Source: an uncultured Eubacteriales bacterium | GTDB taxonomy: Bacteria > Bacillota > Clostridia > Peptostreptococcales > Anaerovoracaceae | NCBI GenBank assembly: GCA_900318105.1 | Contig: ONJG01000001.1 | Location: 18,309 to 82,308 of the forward strand | Length of the DNA: 64,000 bases | Direction: 5' to 3' | Shown: one piece after another, positions 33,364 through 42,841 of the stretch | Position numbering within the stretch: position 1 is the first letter of the stretch | How the letters are laid out: every line of letters begins with the position of its first letter | The notes under the pieces: model-generated | What the model was told of the DNA's origin: nothing | The model's database searches: none | Seen by the model: the letters and a program-made list of their open reading frames with translations, nothing else | Position numbers and translations under genes: made by a program

Positions 33364-34704
33364 TTATTTGGTGAAGGTCCTGGTCTCTGAGGCAATTCCT
33401 TCGCTTTCAATAATATCTGCGTCCTCATATTCGTTTGTGAGATGATTCTTATCGAGTATGTGCATGATGAGCCCGAGCAGCATGCCGACTACGGCGGCCA
33501 GGCTCATACCTTTGAGCTGAACCTGTCCGAGGTTGATCGCAATGCCGGAGAGGCCGACAACGAACACCACGGAAGTAAGTGCGAGATTACGGGCTTTTGA
33601 GTAGTCAATCTTAGAGTCTACCATGAGCCTGATTCCAGAAGCTCCTATCATTCCGTAGAGCAGGAAGCTCACACCGCCCATTACAGGGCCCGGAATGGTC
33701 TGGATAAGGGCCGAAGCTTTACCTATGAATGAAAGGGCAATTGAGAAGAGGGCGGCGCCTCCGATTACCCATACGCTGTATACTTTTGTGATGGCCATTA
33801 CGCCGATATTCTCGCCGTATGTGGTGGTCGGACAGGATCCGAAGCATCCGGAAAGTGCTGTTGAGAATCCGTCTGCGAACATGGATCTGTGAAGACCGGG
33901 GTCTTTGAGCAGGTCCTTACCTACAACCTCAGATGTTACAACCTGGTGGCCTATGTGCTCAGATACTACAACCAGTGTGGCGGGCACGATGATCAGAATG
34001 GCCTGCATGTTGAACTTAGGTCCCTGGAATGCAGGGAGTTCAAATATATGCGCCGATCCTATTGATGAGAAGTCCACAAGCCCGAGCACAAGCGCCAGGA
34101 CGTAGCCGACTACTATTGAGATCAGAATGGCTATGGCGCTTGCAAAGCCTCTGTAAAGAACTCCGCCGAATATGGCGAGGAGCAGTGTGACGAGGAATAC
34201 AAGCAGGACTTTGGGGTCGATGTTCTGGGCCATCTGCATGTTTTCATCAAGAAGGCCCGCTGTCTGAGCTGCAGAGCCTGCGAGTTCAAGTCCGATAAGT
34301 GCCACTACGGGACCCATGGCTGCAGGAGGCAGGATGGCATCTATCCATTTGGTGCCGACCATCTTTATGATTCCTGCCACGAGACACATCAGAAGTCCCG
34401 TTACTATGAAGCCTCCGAGCGCATACTGGTATCCGAGGCCCGGCGTATTTATTACGATAAGGGCAGGGGATATGAATGCAAATGATGATCCGAGGTAAGC
34501 GGGAGCGCCTCCCTTGGTGACAAAAATAAAGATAAGTGTTCCGATGCCGTTCATGAGTAAGGCGATGGAAGGACTTATCCCGAGAATGTAAGGTACCAGT
34601 ACCGAAGCACTGAACATTGCGAATGTGTGCTGGATGGAGAGCGGAATTCCCTTTGCGAGGGGGAGCCTCTCCTGAATCTGAATGATTTGCCTCTTGGTGG
34701 ACAT
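33364..34704 (-). CDS. uraA: Uracil/xanthine permease (NCS2 family)
   Basis: A 446-residue nucleobase transporter with about fourteen spans. UraA-like signatures: QHTFAMFSASVLVPYILG near residue 25, the APAYLGSSFAFISPA segment, SEHIGHQVVTSEVVGKDL and CPTTTYGENIGVMAITKV, the substrate-site stretch. Uracil is the most likely substrate; xanthine is possible. It transcribes away from selD with its own terminator. A TTGACA on the minus strand near 34760-34770 may be a -35 box, but no good -10 was found at usual spacing. Confidence 0.9.
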   Translation of the reverse strand: MSTKRQIIQIQERLPLAKGIPLSIQHTFAMFSASVLVPYILGISPSIALLMNGIGTLIFIFVTKGGAPAYLGSSFAFISPALIVINTPGLGYQYALGGFIVTGLLMCLVAGIIKMVGTKWIDAILPPAAMGPVVALIGLELAGSAAQTAGLLDENMQMAQNIDPKVLLVFLVTLLLAIFGGVLYRGFASAIAILISIVVGYVLALVLGLVDFSSIGSAHIFELPAFQGPKFNMQAILIIVPATLVVVSEHIGHQVVTSEVVGKDLLKDPGLHRSMFADGFSTALSGCFGSCPTTTYGENIGVMAITKVYSVWVIGGAALFSIALSFIGKASALIQTIPGPVMGGVSFLLYGMIGASGIRLMVDSKIDYSKARNLALTSVVFVVGLSGIAINLGQVQLKGMSLAAVVGMLLGLIMHILDKNHLTNEYEDADIIESEGIASETRTFTK

Positions 34705-34915
34705 ACGACCTCTCTTTCTTGTTCAGAAGATGTTTGTATATTTAACTATCGTTACTATTTTACACAGACATGTCAAAAAGACAATAGAAATAACACAATA
34801 TATTGTATAGAAAAAGATAATTAGGCAGGCTAAAACACTATATGGTGTTGGCTGGCGACCCTCAAATCCTTCAAAATGCTTGGATATATGGGTCCCCGGT
34901 GTTATTATTATCGTG

Positions 34916-36109
34916 ATGGGTAAAGATAATTCATATGAAAAAAGAATAGAGGAAGCAAAGGAGAAGCTCGCCTGTCACATCGAGCCGCCGGGAAGCCATG
35001 CACATACTCCGGTCAATGAACGGAAAACTGCAGCAGCTGCGGCTGACACTGATGGCAGGGTGAGGCTGACTCAGCTTACTGATGCCGGTGGTTGAGGCGC
35101 CAAATTAGGGCCGGGTGTCCTTTCGGATATTTTGTCAGCTCTTCCCAAGATAAGCGACCCTCGCATCGAAGTCGGCTTTGAAAGCAGCGATGATGCCTGC
35201 GTTTACAGGGTGAGTGATGACCTTTGCATGATTAATACAATCGACTTCTTTCCGCCTATCGTGGATGATCCGTACACCTTCGGGCAGATTGCCGCGGCCA
35301 ATTCCCTGAGCGACGTATATGCCATGGGAGGAGAACCAAAACTCGCGATGAACCTGCTCGCCATACCGGGAGACCTCCCGAGAGATGCCATCAAGGCCAT
35401 ACTCGAGGGCGGCAATGACAAGGTAAACGAAGCGGGTGCGACCATAGTCGGAGGCCACAGCATAGAGGATAAGGAGCCGAAGTACGGACTTTCCGTCACG
35501 GGCTTTGCGCATCCGGACAGGGTGCTGAGCAACAGCGCGGTTGAGGGAGACCTGCTTGTGGTGACCAAAAAAATCGGAACAGGCATACTGACCACAGCCG
35601 CAAAGGTGGATCTTCTGACTGATGAAGAGAACGCCGAGATGGAGCGCACCATGTCTACGCTCAACAAATATGCATATGAGTCGCTGGATGGGGTAAAGGC
35701 TGACGGCTGCACCGACATAACAGGATTTGGTCTGATCGGTCACGGAGCCGAAATGGCCAGGGCAGGAGATGTGACTCTCGAGATTTATTCATCCAAGGTT
35801 CCGGTCTTCGATAAGGCAGTTGAAATGGCCACGATGGGCATAATACCTGCCGGAGCATACAGAAACAGGGAATATACAAAGGAAGATGTAATGGAATATC
35901 TCTCGAAGTCTCCGGATAAAGACGCAAACCTAAGGGCCAGGGTGGACTGCCTGTACGACCCTCAGACATCGGGTGGTCTTCTGATAGCCGTTAAAGAAAA
36001 TCAGCTGGACAGACTGCTGACTCAGCTGAAAGAAAAGGGCTGTGAATCATCCGTGATAGGGATGTTCAAAGCCCGCAAAGGTAAATATTATGTAGAAATA
36101 CATGACTAA
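34916..36109 (+). CDS. selD: Selenide, water dikinase with in-frame UGA (selenocysteine)
   Basis: SelD makes selenophosphate from selenide and ATP. The frame from ATG 34916 runs VRLTQLTDAGG, then TGA at 35093-35095, then GAKLGPGVLSDILSAL and the whole conserved remainder (TIDFFPPIVDDP, VGGHSIEDKEPKYGL, DITGFGLIGH, YDPQTSGGLLIAV). The UGA falls where E. coli SelD has catalytic Cys17, and Lys63 matches Lys20, so residue 60 is Sec; the product is 397 residues. An automatic call would split the gene into a 71-codon piece and a 5'-truncated SelD. A hairpin 35095-35121 (AGGCGCC with GGTGTCCT, one bulge) could be the SECIS. The ~50-residue N-terminal extension is unusual, so a later start cannot be excluded. 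The 3' end overlaps the convergent lysR by 4 bp. Confidence 0.95.
35095..35121 (+). promoter_or_regulatory. Candidate bacterial SECIS hairpin in selD
   Basis: AGGCGCC (35095-35101) can pair with GGTGTCCT (35114-35121) with one bulged U, closing a 12-nt loop that contains GGG. It lies immediately 3' of the Sec UGA, where bacterial SECIS elements act. The fold was drawn by eye. Confidence 0.4.
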
Positions 36110-36987
36110 ATTGATTTGTTTTCCACGAATTTGACGAATGCATCGGCAGCAGGGGACAGAGATCCGCTTTTAAGCGTAATCATGTAGAAGGAACGGTTCT
36201 CATCAAAATCCGATATTTCCGATATGCTGACGCGCCCATGCAGCCTGTCTGCAACCTTTTCCGAAATGATGGATACTCCGAGCCCCGACTCAACGCTGCG
36301 AATTATGCTGTTAAGGTCATCAATAAGAGCAGCGAATTTCATTTCCCCGTAATCAAGACCGCGTTCGGCTGCCGCAATCTCGAAGTTCTTTCTCGTGGCA
36401 GACCCGGTCTCACGCCATATGAACGGGTATTCAAAGGCCTCTCTCAGGCTTATTTTTTTATCCATATTATACGAAAGCGGTGCAATGAGCACTGACTTGT
36501 CCGTGCTGACAAGCGTGCTTCTTATGGATGTGTGCTTGACCTGGTCTCCGACGAAGCCGATCTCTCCGCGCCTGTCGAGGATATTGTCTATCACGCTTTG
36601 CGTGTCTGAAAGAGATACATAGAATTGAACGGAATCGTACTTGTCTCTGAACTTCGCAAGAATCTCCGGAAGGAATGTGACTCCGGGGATTGATGATGAC
36701 TGAATCTCCAGTACGCCGTCTATGCTTTCGTAGGAGCTTTTTATGGCATCGACTGCCTGAGCCCTGGCGTTGATCATCTCAATTGCATATTTGTAGAACT
36801 TCTCTCCCTGGAGAGTCATCTCAACCGAGCGGCTCTTTCTGTCGAGGAGCTTGACACCGAGCTCCTTTTCGAGATTCTGAATATGCGTACTGATGGTGGG
36901 CTGCGTAAAGAAAGACGCATCAGCAGCTTTGCTGAAACTCTTGTATCTTACTACGTTTACAAAGGCTTCGATTTGTTTGAAATCCAT
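36106..36987 (-). CDS. LysR-type regulator, probably selenium-metabolism associated
   Basis: A 293-residue LysR protein: N-terminal winged helix (FKQIEAFVNVVRYKSFSKAADASFFTQPTISTHIQNLEKELG, residues 3-46) and periplasmic-binding-like effector domain (about 90-290). Adjacency to selD matches the clostridial LysR group named for selenium metabolism. GGAGGT precedes the ATG. It lies 27 bp after thrC on the same strand, so it may be read from the thrC transcript; its stop overlaps that of selD by 4 bp. Confidence 0.88.
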   Translation of the reverse strand: MDFKQIEAFVNVVRYKSFSKAADASFFTQPTISTHIQNLEKELGVKLLDRKSRSVEMTLQGEKFYKYAIEMINARAQAVDAIKSSYESIDGVLEIQSSSIPGVTFLPEILAKFRDKYDSVQFYVSLSDTQSVIDNILDRRGEIGFVGDQVKHTSIRSTLVSTDKSVLIAPLSYNMDKKISLREAFEYPFIWRETGSATRKNFEIAAAERGLDYGEMKFAALIDDLNSIIRSVESGLGVSIISEKVADRLHGRVSISEISDFDENRSFYMITLKSGSLSPAADAFVKFVENKSI

Positions 36988-37014
36988 GTGACCTCCACTG
37001 CTTAAGACAACCGC

Positions 37015-38472
37015 TTATCTGTGCGATTTGCCAGTTACATATTCCTTCATCTCGGAAGGGTCGATGATGTCTTTGTGATATACGGTTTTATCGAAGATTC
37101 CGGAAAGTCCCGCAGGAATGGCTGCCCCGGTGTACTCGTGGCAGACTTCCATATTCTTTCTGTCGCTTTCGGACACTTCAAGTCCGAGTGCCGATAGTAC
37201 CGATGCGCAGAACTTGTAAGGCGATGCCGTAGAGAGCACTACCTTTGGAACCTCATCTTTTACATACTTATCCAGGCAAGCCCAGGCTATGGATGTATGC
37301 GTATCCATGAGGTAGGACTCCTGTTCAAAAGTATCTTTGATGGCAGCAGCGCCCTCATCATCCGATGCGCAAAATCCCGTGAACACGGACTGAATCTCTG
37401 CAAGCTCATCCTTTGTGATCGTGTATTCGCCGCTCTGTTCGAGCTGCTTCATATATGAAACCGTATGCTCTTCTCCGCAGATGTAATAGAGCAGGCGCTC
37501 GAGGTTGCTGGATACGAGTATGTCCATTGATGGGGATGAGGTCTTGTAGAAGTCTCTTTTCCTGTTGTAGTGTCCTGTATTTATGAAATCCGTCAGGACG
37601 TCGTTTTTGTTTGAGGCACATACAAGACGACGGACCGGAAGACCGATGGCGCGTGCAAAGTAGCCTGCCATGATATCTCCGAAGTTGCCGGTGGGAACCA
37701 CAAAGTCCACCGCATCACCATCCTTGATGCTGCCCATATCGAGAAGCTGCCTGTAAGCGGAGAAGTAGTAGACTATCTGCGGTACCAGGCGGCCTATGTT
37801 GATTGAATTTGCGCTTGAAAGCGACACGCCTTCGGATGGCTTTGGAATCTCGCGGAAGATCTTCTTTACTCCGGCCTGTGCGTCGTCGAAGTTGCCTCGG
37901 ATCGCGCAGGCTGCAGTATTGCTTCCTGAATTTGTGACCATCTGAAGTCTCTGTGTCTCGGAGATACCGCCGTCAGGATAGAATACGACGATGCTCGTGC
38001 CGGGCACATCGCTGAATCCGGCAAGTGCCGCACTTCCGGTATCTCCCGATGTAGCCGTGAGAATCATGATCTCATCGGTCTCTCCATTCATGCTCCTGGC
38101 ACATGTGAGGAGATTTGGGAGAGCCTGAAGGGCCACATCCTTAAATGCGGATGTAGGTCCGTGGTAGAGCTCGAGCACATATGAATCTCCGACCTTTGCG
38201 AGAGGTGTGATAAGCTCTGACGAGAATTTGCCGTTGTAGCTTTTCTCAACCAGATCATCGATAACATCGCTTCCGTAATCGTCAAAGAACATATTCCAGA
38301 TACACGCGGCCATTCCCTTGAAGTCCTGCGATATTATCTCGTGATAATCCCTCTTAAAAGAGGCGAGATCTGCGGGGACGAAAAGGCCTCCGTCTTCGGC
38401 CTGACCGAGAAGAACGGCTCTGGATGCGCTTACGGATACGCCGCTGTTTCTTGTGCTTACATATTTGTTCAT
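37015..38472 (-). CDS. thrC: Threonine synthase
   Basis: A 485-residue PLP enzyme converting O-phosphohomoserine to threonine. The PLP lysine is Lys111 in HGPTSAFKDVALQALP, TATSGDTGSAALAGF binds phosphate, and the VPTGNFGDIMAGYFA segment is typical. The N-terminal MNKYVSTRNSGVSVSASRAVLLGQAEDGGLFVP defines the long (fungal/enterobacterial-like) class. It is divergent from lysC-asd-hom across a 186-bp control region. Confidence 0.95.
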   Translation of the reverse strand: MNKYVSTRNSGVSVSASRAVLLGQAEDGGLFVPADLASFKRDYHEIISQDFKGMAACIWNMFFDDYGSDVIDDLVEKSYNGKFSSELITPLAKVGDSYVLELYHGPTSAFKDVALQALPNLLTCARSMNGETDEIMILTATSGDTGSAALAGFSDVPGTSIVVFYPDGGISETQRLQMVTNSGSNTAACAIRGNFDDAQAGVKKIFREIPKPSEGVSLSSANSINIGRLVPQIVYYFSAYRQLLDMGSIKDGDAVDFVVPTGNFGDIMAGYFARAIGLPVRRLVCASNKNDVLTDFINTGHYNRKRDFYKTSSPSMDILVSSNLERLLYYICGEEHTVSYMKQLEQSGEYTITKDELAEIQSVFTGFCASDDEGAAAIKDTFEQESYLMDTHTSIAWACLDKYVKDEVPKVVLSTASPYKFCASVLSALGLEVSESDRKNMEVCHEYTGAAIPAGLSGIFDKTVYHKDIIDPSEMKEYVTGKSHR

Positions 38473-38658
38473 TAAAATCTCCGGTATCTCCGATTTGTTA
38501 TTTATGTATTTATCTTAAAAATATGCGAATAATCTGCTATATTTATAGGATAGTGCACATATTGCACTGTGATGATTTGTTATCAGCATTATCTATTATA
38601 GATTATTTGGAGACAGATAGCAAAAAAATCAATAATACTTTTTGAAGGGAATACAGGA
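38473..38658. promoter_or_regulatory. Divergent thrC / lysC-asd-hom control region
   Basis: 186 bp of AT-rich DNA between divergent operons of one pathway. A clear inverted repeat AGTGCA-CATAT-TGCACT lies at 38552-38568. GAAGGGAA serves lysC. No T-box or lysine riboswitch features were recognised. Confidence 0.6.
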
Positions 38659-39984
38659 ATGTTGAAAGTACTTAAATTTGGGGGATCCAGCCTCGCATCG
38701 AGCGAGCAGTTCGCCAAGGTCAAAGGCATTGTCAGCAGCGATGAGACGAGAGAATTCGTTGTTGTTTCGGCGCCGGGCAAGAGAAATTCCGACGATAACA
38801 AGATAACGGATCTGCTCTACCTGCTGCATGCACATATCAGATACGGTGTTTCATATGAGCCGGTTCTTGAAATGATTACGGAGCGCTACGAGGAGATCAA
38901 GGCAGGCTGCGGACTTAAGACCGATATCAAAGGCATAATCAAAGAGACATTTGATAAGGTTAATAAAAAGACTTCTGCCGATTATATAGCATCAAGGGGC
39001 GAGTACTTCTGTGCGCTTCTGATGGCGGAGTACCTCGGATACAAATTCGTGGATGCCTCAGACTGGGTGGTCTTTGACTACGACGGAAAAGTAAACAACG
39101 CGGCATCCGAGGAAAAGCTGAAAGAATATAAGAAAGTATACGGAAGAATAGTAACACCGGGCTTTTACGGGGCATATACGAGCGGGGACATCAAGGTATT
39201 CCCAAGAGGAGGCTCGGATATAACGGGAGCCCTGGCCGCCGCTTATCTGAATGCGGATGTGTATGAAAACTGGACGGACGTATCGGGAATTCTCATGGTC
39301 GATCCGAGAATCGTTCCGGATTCAAAGATAATCGCCAGAGTAACATATGATGAGCTCAGAGAGCTCAGCTACATGGGAGCATCAGTGCTGCATGAGGATA
39401 CGGTATTTCCGGTCAGGCTCAAGGACATTCCGGTCAATATCAGAAATACCAACGAACCCGATGCGCCGGGCACCATTATAGGTGAGAAGTTCGAGGACGA
39501 GCTTACGGAGGAGCACGAGAGATTCATAACCGGAATTGCCGGTAAGAAAAACTTCTCGATTATCAACATTTACAAGAGCCGCATAGGCGAGGAAAAGATA
39601 AAGCTGCTCAGGGAAGTGCTCGAGATATTCGACAGATACGAAATACCGGTTGAGCAGGTGCCGAGCGGCGTGGATTCTTTCTCGGTCGTATTTCCAAGCG
39701 AGAGCCTGGGATCCAGGCAGCACGACCTGATGCACGAGCTCGGATCAAACGAGAGCATAGATGACTGCGAGCTGACCGAAGGCGTGAGCCTGATAGCGAT
39801 AGTAGGTCGCCAGATGGCATACAGAACGGGTATATCGGGTAAGATATTCAAGACGCTCGGAGACAATAAGATAAACATCAGAACCATAGAACAGGGCTCT
39901 GATGAGATCAACATAATGGTCGGAGTATATAACGAAGACTTCGACAGAGCGATAAAAGTTCTTTACGACAGCTTTGCAAGATAA
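38659..39984 (+). CDS. lysC: Aspartate kinase
   Basis: A 441-residue aspartokinase, first step to threonine, lysine and methionine. KFGGSS lies at residues 6-11, FPRGGSDITGALAAAYLNAD is the aspartate/ATP region, and the C-terminal third (from about 300) holds paired ACT domains (GIAGKKNFSIINIY, SLIAIVGRQMAYRTGISGKIFKTLGDNKINI) for feedback inhibition. With asd and hom close behind, threonine is the probable main product, but effector specificity cannot be read. asd follows by 21 bp. Confidence 0.95.
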   Translation: MLKVLKFGGSSLASSEQFAKVKGIVSSDETREFVVVSAPGKRNSDDNKITDLLYLLHAHIRYGVSYEPVLEMITERYEEIKAGCGLKTDIKGIIKETFDKVNKKTSADYIASRGEYFCALLMAEYLGYKFVDASDWVVFDYDGKVNNAASEEKLKEYKKVYGRIVTPGFYGAYTSGDIKVFPRGGSDITGALAAAYLNADVYENWTDVSGILMVDPRIVPDSKIIARVTYDELRELSYMGASVLHEDTVFPVRLKDIPVNIRNTNEPDAPGTIIGEKFEDELTEEHERFITGIAGKKNFSIINIYKSRIGEEKIKLLREVLEIFDRYEIPVEQVPSGVDSFSVVFPSESLGSRQHDLMHELGSNESIDDCELTEGVSLIAIVGRQMAYRTGISGKIFKTLGDNKINIRTIEQGSDEINIMVGVYNEDFDRAIKVLYDSFAR

Positions 39985-40005
39985 TACAGGAAAATGGAGG
40001 ATAAT

Positions 40006-41043
40006 ATGAAAAAGTACAGAGTAGGAGTTATGGGCGCTACGGGTGCCGTAGGCCAGGAGATGATAAAGGTTCTCGGAGAGAGGAACTTTCCGATTGAGGA
40101 GCTCAGATGTCTTGCAAGCTCGAGATCTGCAGGTAAGGTGCTGAGCACACCTTTTGGTGATGCGACGGTTGTTGAGACAGCTCCTTCGGCATTCGAGGGC
40201 CTGGACATCGTGCTCGGAGCCTCCGAAAATGATATAGCAGAGGCTATGGCTCCGCATATCAAGGCTGCAGGAGCGGTATTTGTGGACAACTCATCCGCTT
40301 TCAGAATGAACGATGATGTTCCTCTGGTGGTTCCTGAAATCAACGCCGAGGATGCATACAAGCACAACGGAATCATAAGCAATCCGAACTGCACAACGAT
40401 AGTCACGCTGGTTGCAATCAACGCAATCAACAAGCTTTCGAAGATCAAGGGAATCTACGCATCTTCATATCAGGCCACAAGCGGCGCGGGTGCGGCAGGC
40501 CCGATTGAGATGTATGAGCAGTCCGAGGCTGTGCTCAAGGCCAGGGAAGCCGGCGGCGAGGGAAATTCCTATGGCGCGGACATTAATCCTCAGGTTTTCC
40601 AGTATCAGATTGCATACAACCTGATACCGCAGATCGGAGGCTTTGGAGACAATCTCTACACAAGCGAGGAGATGAAGCTTCAGAACGAAGGTCGCAAGAT
40701 CATGCATCTGCCTGAGCTGAAAGTTTCATGCACCTGCGTAAGGGTTCCGGTTGAGAGATCGCACGCTATTTCGGCATGCGTAATTACAGAGGACAAGGTC
40801 GAACTCGACGATGTGAGAAAGGTGATTTCGGAAGCTCCGGGCGCAAAGCTCTATGACGATCCGAACGAAAAGAAATATCCGATGCCGCTCCTCACATCTA
40901 ACCAGGACATCGTATATGTAGGCAGAATCAGACGTGACCTCGTAAACGAAAACGGCGTCAATCTCTGGTGCTGCGGCGACCAGGTCAGAAAGGGCGCTGC
41001 AACAAATGCGGTCCAGATTGCGGAACTTCTTATAAAAGAGTAA
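40006..41043 (+). CDS. asd: Aspartate-semialdehyde dehydrogenase
   Basis: A 345-residue NADP enzyme reducing aspartyl phosphate. The nucleotide site is VGVMGATGAVGQEMIKVL at the N-terminus; catalytic Cys129 lies in SNPNCTTI; RVPVERSHA and GGFGDNLYTSEEMKLQNEG are family stretches. ATG 40006 is selected because ATGGAGGATAAT provides the ribosome site, ruling out the in-frame ATG 12 nt earlier. It is the middle gene of lysC-asd-hom. Confidence 0.96.
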   Translation: MKKYRVGVMGATGAVGQEMIKVLGERNFPIEELRCLASSRSAGKVLSTPFGDATVVETAPSAFEGLDIVLGASENDIAEAMAPHIKAAGAVFVDNSSAFRMNDDVPLVVPEINAEDAYKHNGIISNPNCTTIVTLVAINAINKLSKIKGIYASSYQATSGAGAAGPIEMYEQSEAVLKAREAGGEGNSYGADINPQVFQYQIAYNLIPQIGGFGDNLYTSEEMKLQNEGRKIMHLPELKVSCTCVRVPVERSHAISACVITEDKVELDDVRKVISEAPGAKLYDDPNEKKYPMPLLTSNQDIVYVGRIRRDLVNENGVNLWCCGDQVRKGAATNAVQIAELLIKE

Positions 41044-41086
41044 ACGAAGCGCGATTGTTGATAATCAGGTGACAAAGGACAGAAGT

Positions 41087-42388
41087 ATGAGTAAGAAGAT
41101 AAAAGTTGGAATGCTCGGAATAGGTAATGTAGGCACCGGAACCTACCGGGCGCTTGAGATGAACCACGATCTCATAGCCGCCAGGACCGGGCTTGACATA
41201 GAGATAGTAAAAATCCTGAACCGGAGCCCCGAAAAGGACAGGGGAATTTCGGTCCCTGCAGAAAAGTATACTGCTGATGTGAACGAGATACTGAATGATC
41301 CGGAAATAGACATCATCGCAGAACTCATAGGAGGAATAGAACCTGCAACGAGCTATATGGCAGAGGCTCTTTCAAAAGGAAAGCATGTCGTTACCGCAAA
41401 CAAGGCTGCGATAGCCGCAAACGGCCCGATGCTCGCATCTCTTGCACAGGATAATAAAGTGATGCTGAGGTTTGAAGCGGCGGTTGCCGGCGGTATTCCG
41501 ATTCTTACTTCAATAACAACGGCTCTGCTGTCCAATGAGCTTACGCAAGTTCACGGCATACTTAACGGCACCACAAATTACATACTCAGCCAGATGAGCA
41601 TGTACGGCAAGAGCTATGAAGAGGTGCTTAAAGACGCACAGGAAAAGGGCTTTGCAGAGGCGGATCCGACTGCCGATGTCGAGGGCCTCGATGCAGCAAA
41701 CAAGCTGTCCATTCTCATATCCCTCATATTCGGGATTTCCGCATCTCCGGATGCAATCCCGACACGCGGAATTACATCGGTCAGCAATGTCGATATAGCA
41801 TTTGCCGAGGAGGCGGGATACAAGATCAAACTGCTCGGAAGCGCAGAGAGAAAGGGAGACAAGGTATATGGAAATGTCGAGCCCGTGCTGCTTCCGGTTT
41901 CGCATCCGCTGGCATCGGTGAATAACGAGTTCAATGCGGTATTCGTAAACGGAAATGCAGTGGATGAGCTGATGTTCTACGGAAGGGGCGCAGGTCCTCT
42001 CCCGACGGGGAGCGCTGTGCTCGGTGACATAATCGGCATATCCAAAAGGATCGACAAGGAATCGGCATATGATAATCTGCCGCAGCTGAGATATGATTCG
42101 CCGCTTACATTTGCCGGCGAGGGAAGCAGCAAATATTATGTCAGAATGGCGGTTCCCGAAAAGTCAGGCATCCTGGGTAAGATCACCACCATATTCGGTG
42201 AATACGACATCAGCATTGAAGTCATCAGACAGGAAGCCGACAAGGTGGAAGGAGATGAGCAGCTCGTATCCCTGATCGTGATCCTGTTTGATACGGAAAA
42301 GAAAAAGCTCCTTGAAGCACTGGACAAGATCCTTAAGACTGACGCGGTCCATTCAATTGAGAACATAATGAGAGTAGAGACCAGATAG
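41087..42388 (+). CDS. hom: Homoserine dehydrogenase
   Basis: A 433-residue enzyme reducing aspartate semialdehyde to homoserine. GMLGIGNVGTGTYRAL is the nucleotide turn, VTANKAAIA and GILNGTTNYILSQM the substrate site, FAEADPTADVEGLDAANKL the catalytic helix, and residues about 350-430 an ACT domain (PEKSGILGKITTIFGEYDISI). ATG 41087 follows AAAGGA by 7 nt; the GTG 18 nt upstream is less likely. It is the last gene of the threonine operon, followed by a terminator at 42451. Confidence 0.95.
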   Translation: MSKKIKVGMLGIGNVGTGTYRALEMNHDLIAARTGLDIEIVKILNRSPEKDRGISVPAEKYTADVNEILNDPEIDIIAELIGGIEPATSYMAEALSKGKHVVTANKAAIAANGPMLASLAQDNKVMLRFEAAVAGGIPILTSITTALLSNELTQVHGILNGTTNYILSQMSMYGKSYEEVLKDAQEKGFAEADPTADVEGLDAANKLSILISLIFGISASPDAIPTRGITSVSNVDIAFAEEAGYKIKLLGSAERKGDKVYGNVEPVLLPVSHPLASVNNEFNAVFVNGNAVDELMFYGRGAGPLPTGSAVLGDIIGISKRIDKESAYDNLPQLRYDSPLTFAGEGSSKYYVRMAVPEKSGILGKITTIFGEYDISIEVIRQEADKVEGDEQLVSLIVILFDTEKKKLLEALDKILKTDAVHSIENIMRVETR

Positions 42389-42449
42389 GGCTTATTACAC
42401 GTGGCCTGCGAAATGGTCCTGCAAGTCAAAAGGTTCTGAACGTACAAAA

Positions 42450-42836
42450 TCGGACGGGCATTTGCCCGTCCGTTTACTTCCATATATTCTGTTGTCCGGC
42501 TTACTTGCACTCCGTATCCTTGTGCTACCGGTTTGCCGGGACCCTGTTACCATTTGCAACAGGACGGTGGTCCCTGCGGGTACTGCTAGTCTGTCTTAAG
42601 GCTGTCCTACCAAACTACTGCGGTATACTGGTGCTCCGTCTTGCGCACTTTATGTTGCCTCTATAGCAGGCGAGCCTTGCAGTGCATCTTAGCGGAACAG
42701 CCTCCTCTTAAATATTCCCATTGGTCTGTCCTCACATTTCTGCGCCATCCGGCGCGTATTTTGTATATACCGGCCCCTCTTCGTCCTCCGCAACACCTCT
42801 TCCGCTGCGGTGCCGGTTGCTTATTTCTTCTTGATG
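42450..42836 (-). ncRNA. Candidate structured non-coding RNA of about 385 nt, family not identified
   Basis: No protein-like frame occupies this gap. On the minus strand a consensus promoter (42842-42870) faces a strong terminator (42451-42472). Between them lie many complementary segments: GGCTGTCC (42600-42607) with GGAACAGCC (42694-42702); GGGACC (42538-42543) with GGTCCC (42569-42574) enclosing CCTGTT/AACAGG; CCGGC with GCCGG (42496-42539) enclosing GCAC/GTGC; GCACT (42645) with AGTGC (42681) enclosing GCCT/AGGC; and an outer GCAACACC/GGTG-GTTGC hairpin near 42790-42820. GC content is raised against flanks. I could not match RNase P, tmRNA, SRP or 6S signatures. Confidence 0.65.
42451..42475. 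terminator. Strong bidirectional terminator
   Basis: CGGACGGGC (42451-42459) and GCCCGTCCG (42464-42472), loop ATTT, T-runs on both sides. It serves hom on plus and the candidate non-coding RNA on minus. Confidence 0.92.
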
Positions 42837-42841
42837 TCTAT

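Noticed and set aside
42450-42836. Identity as RNase P RNA, tmRNA, SRP RNA or 6S RNA
   Set aside because: The size would fit RNase P or tmRNA, but GAGGAAAGTCC, the tmRNA acceptor/TTCGACGGG ends and the SRP GGAAGGAAGCA motif are all absent on both strands.
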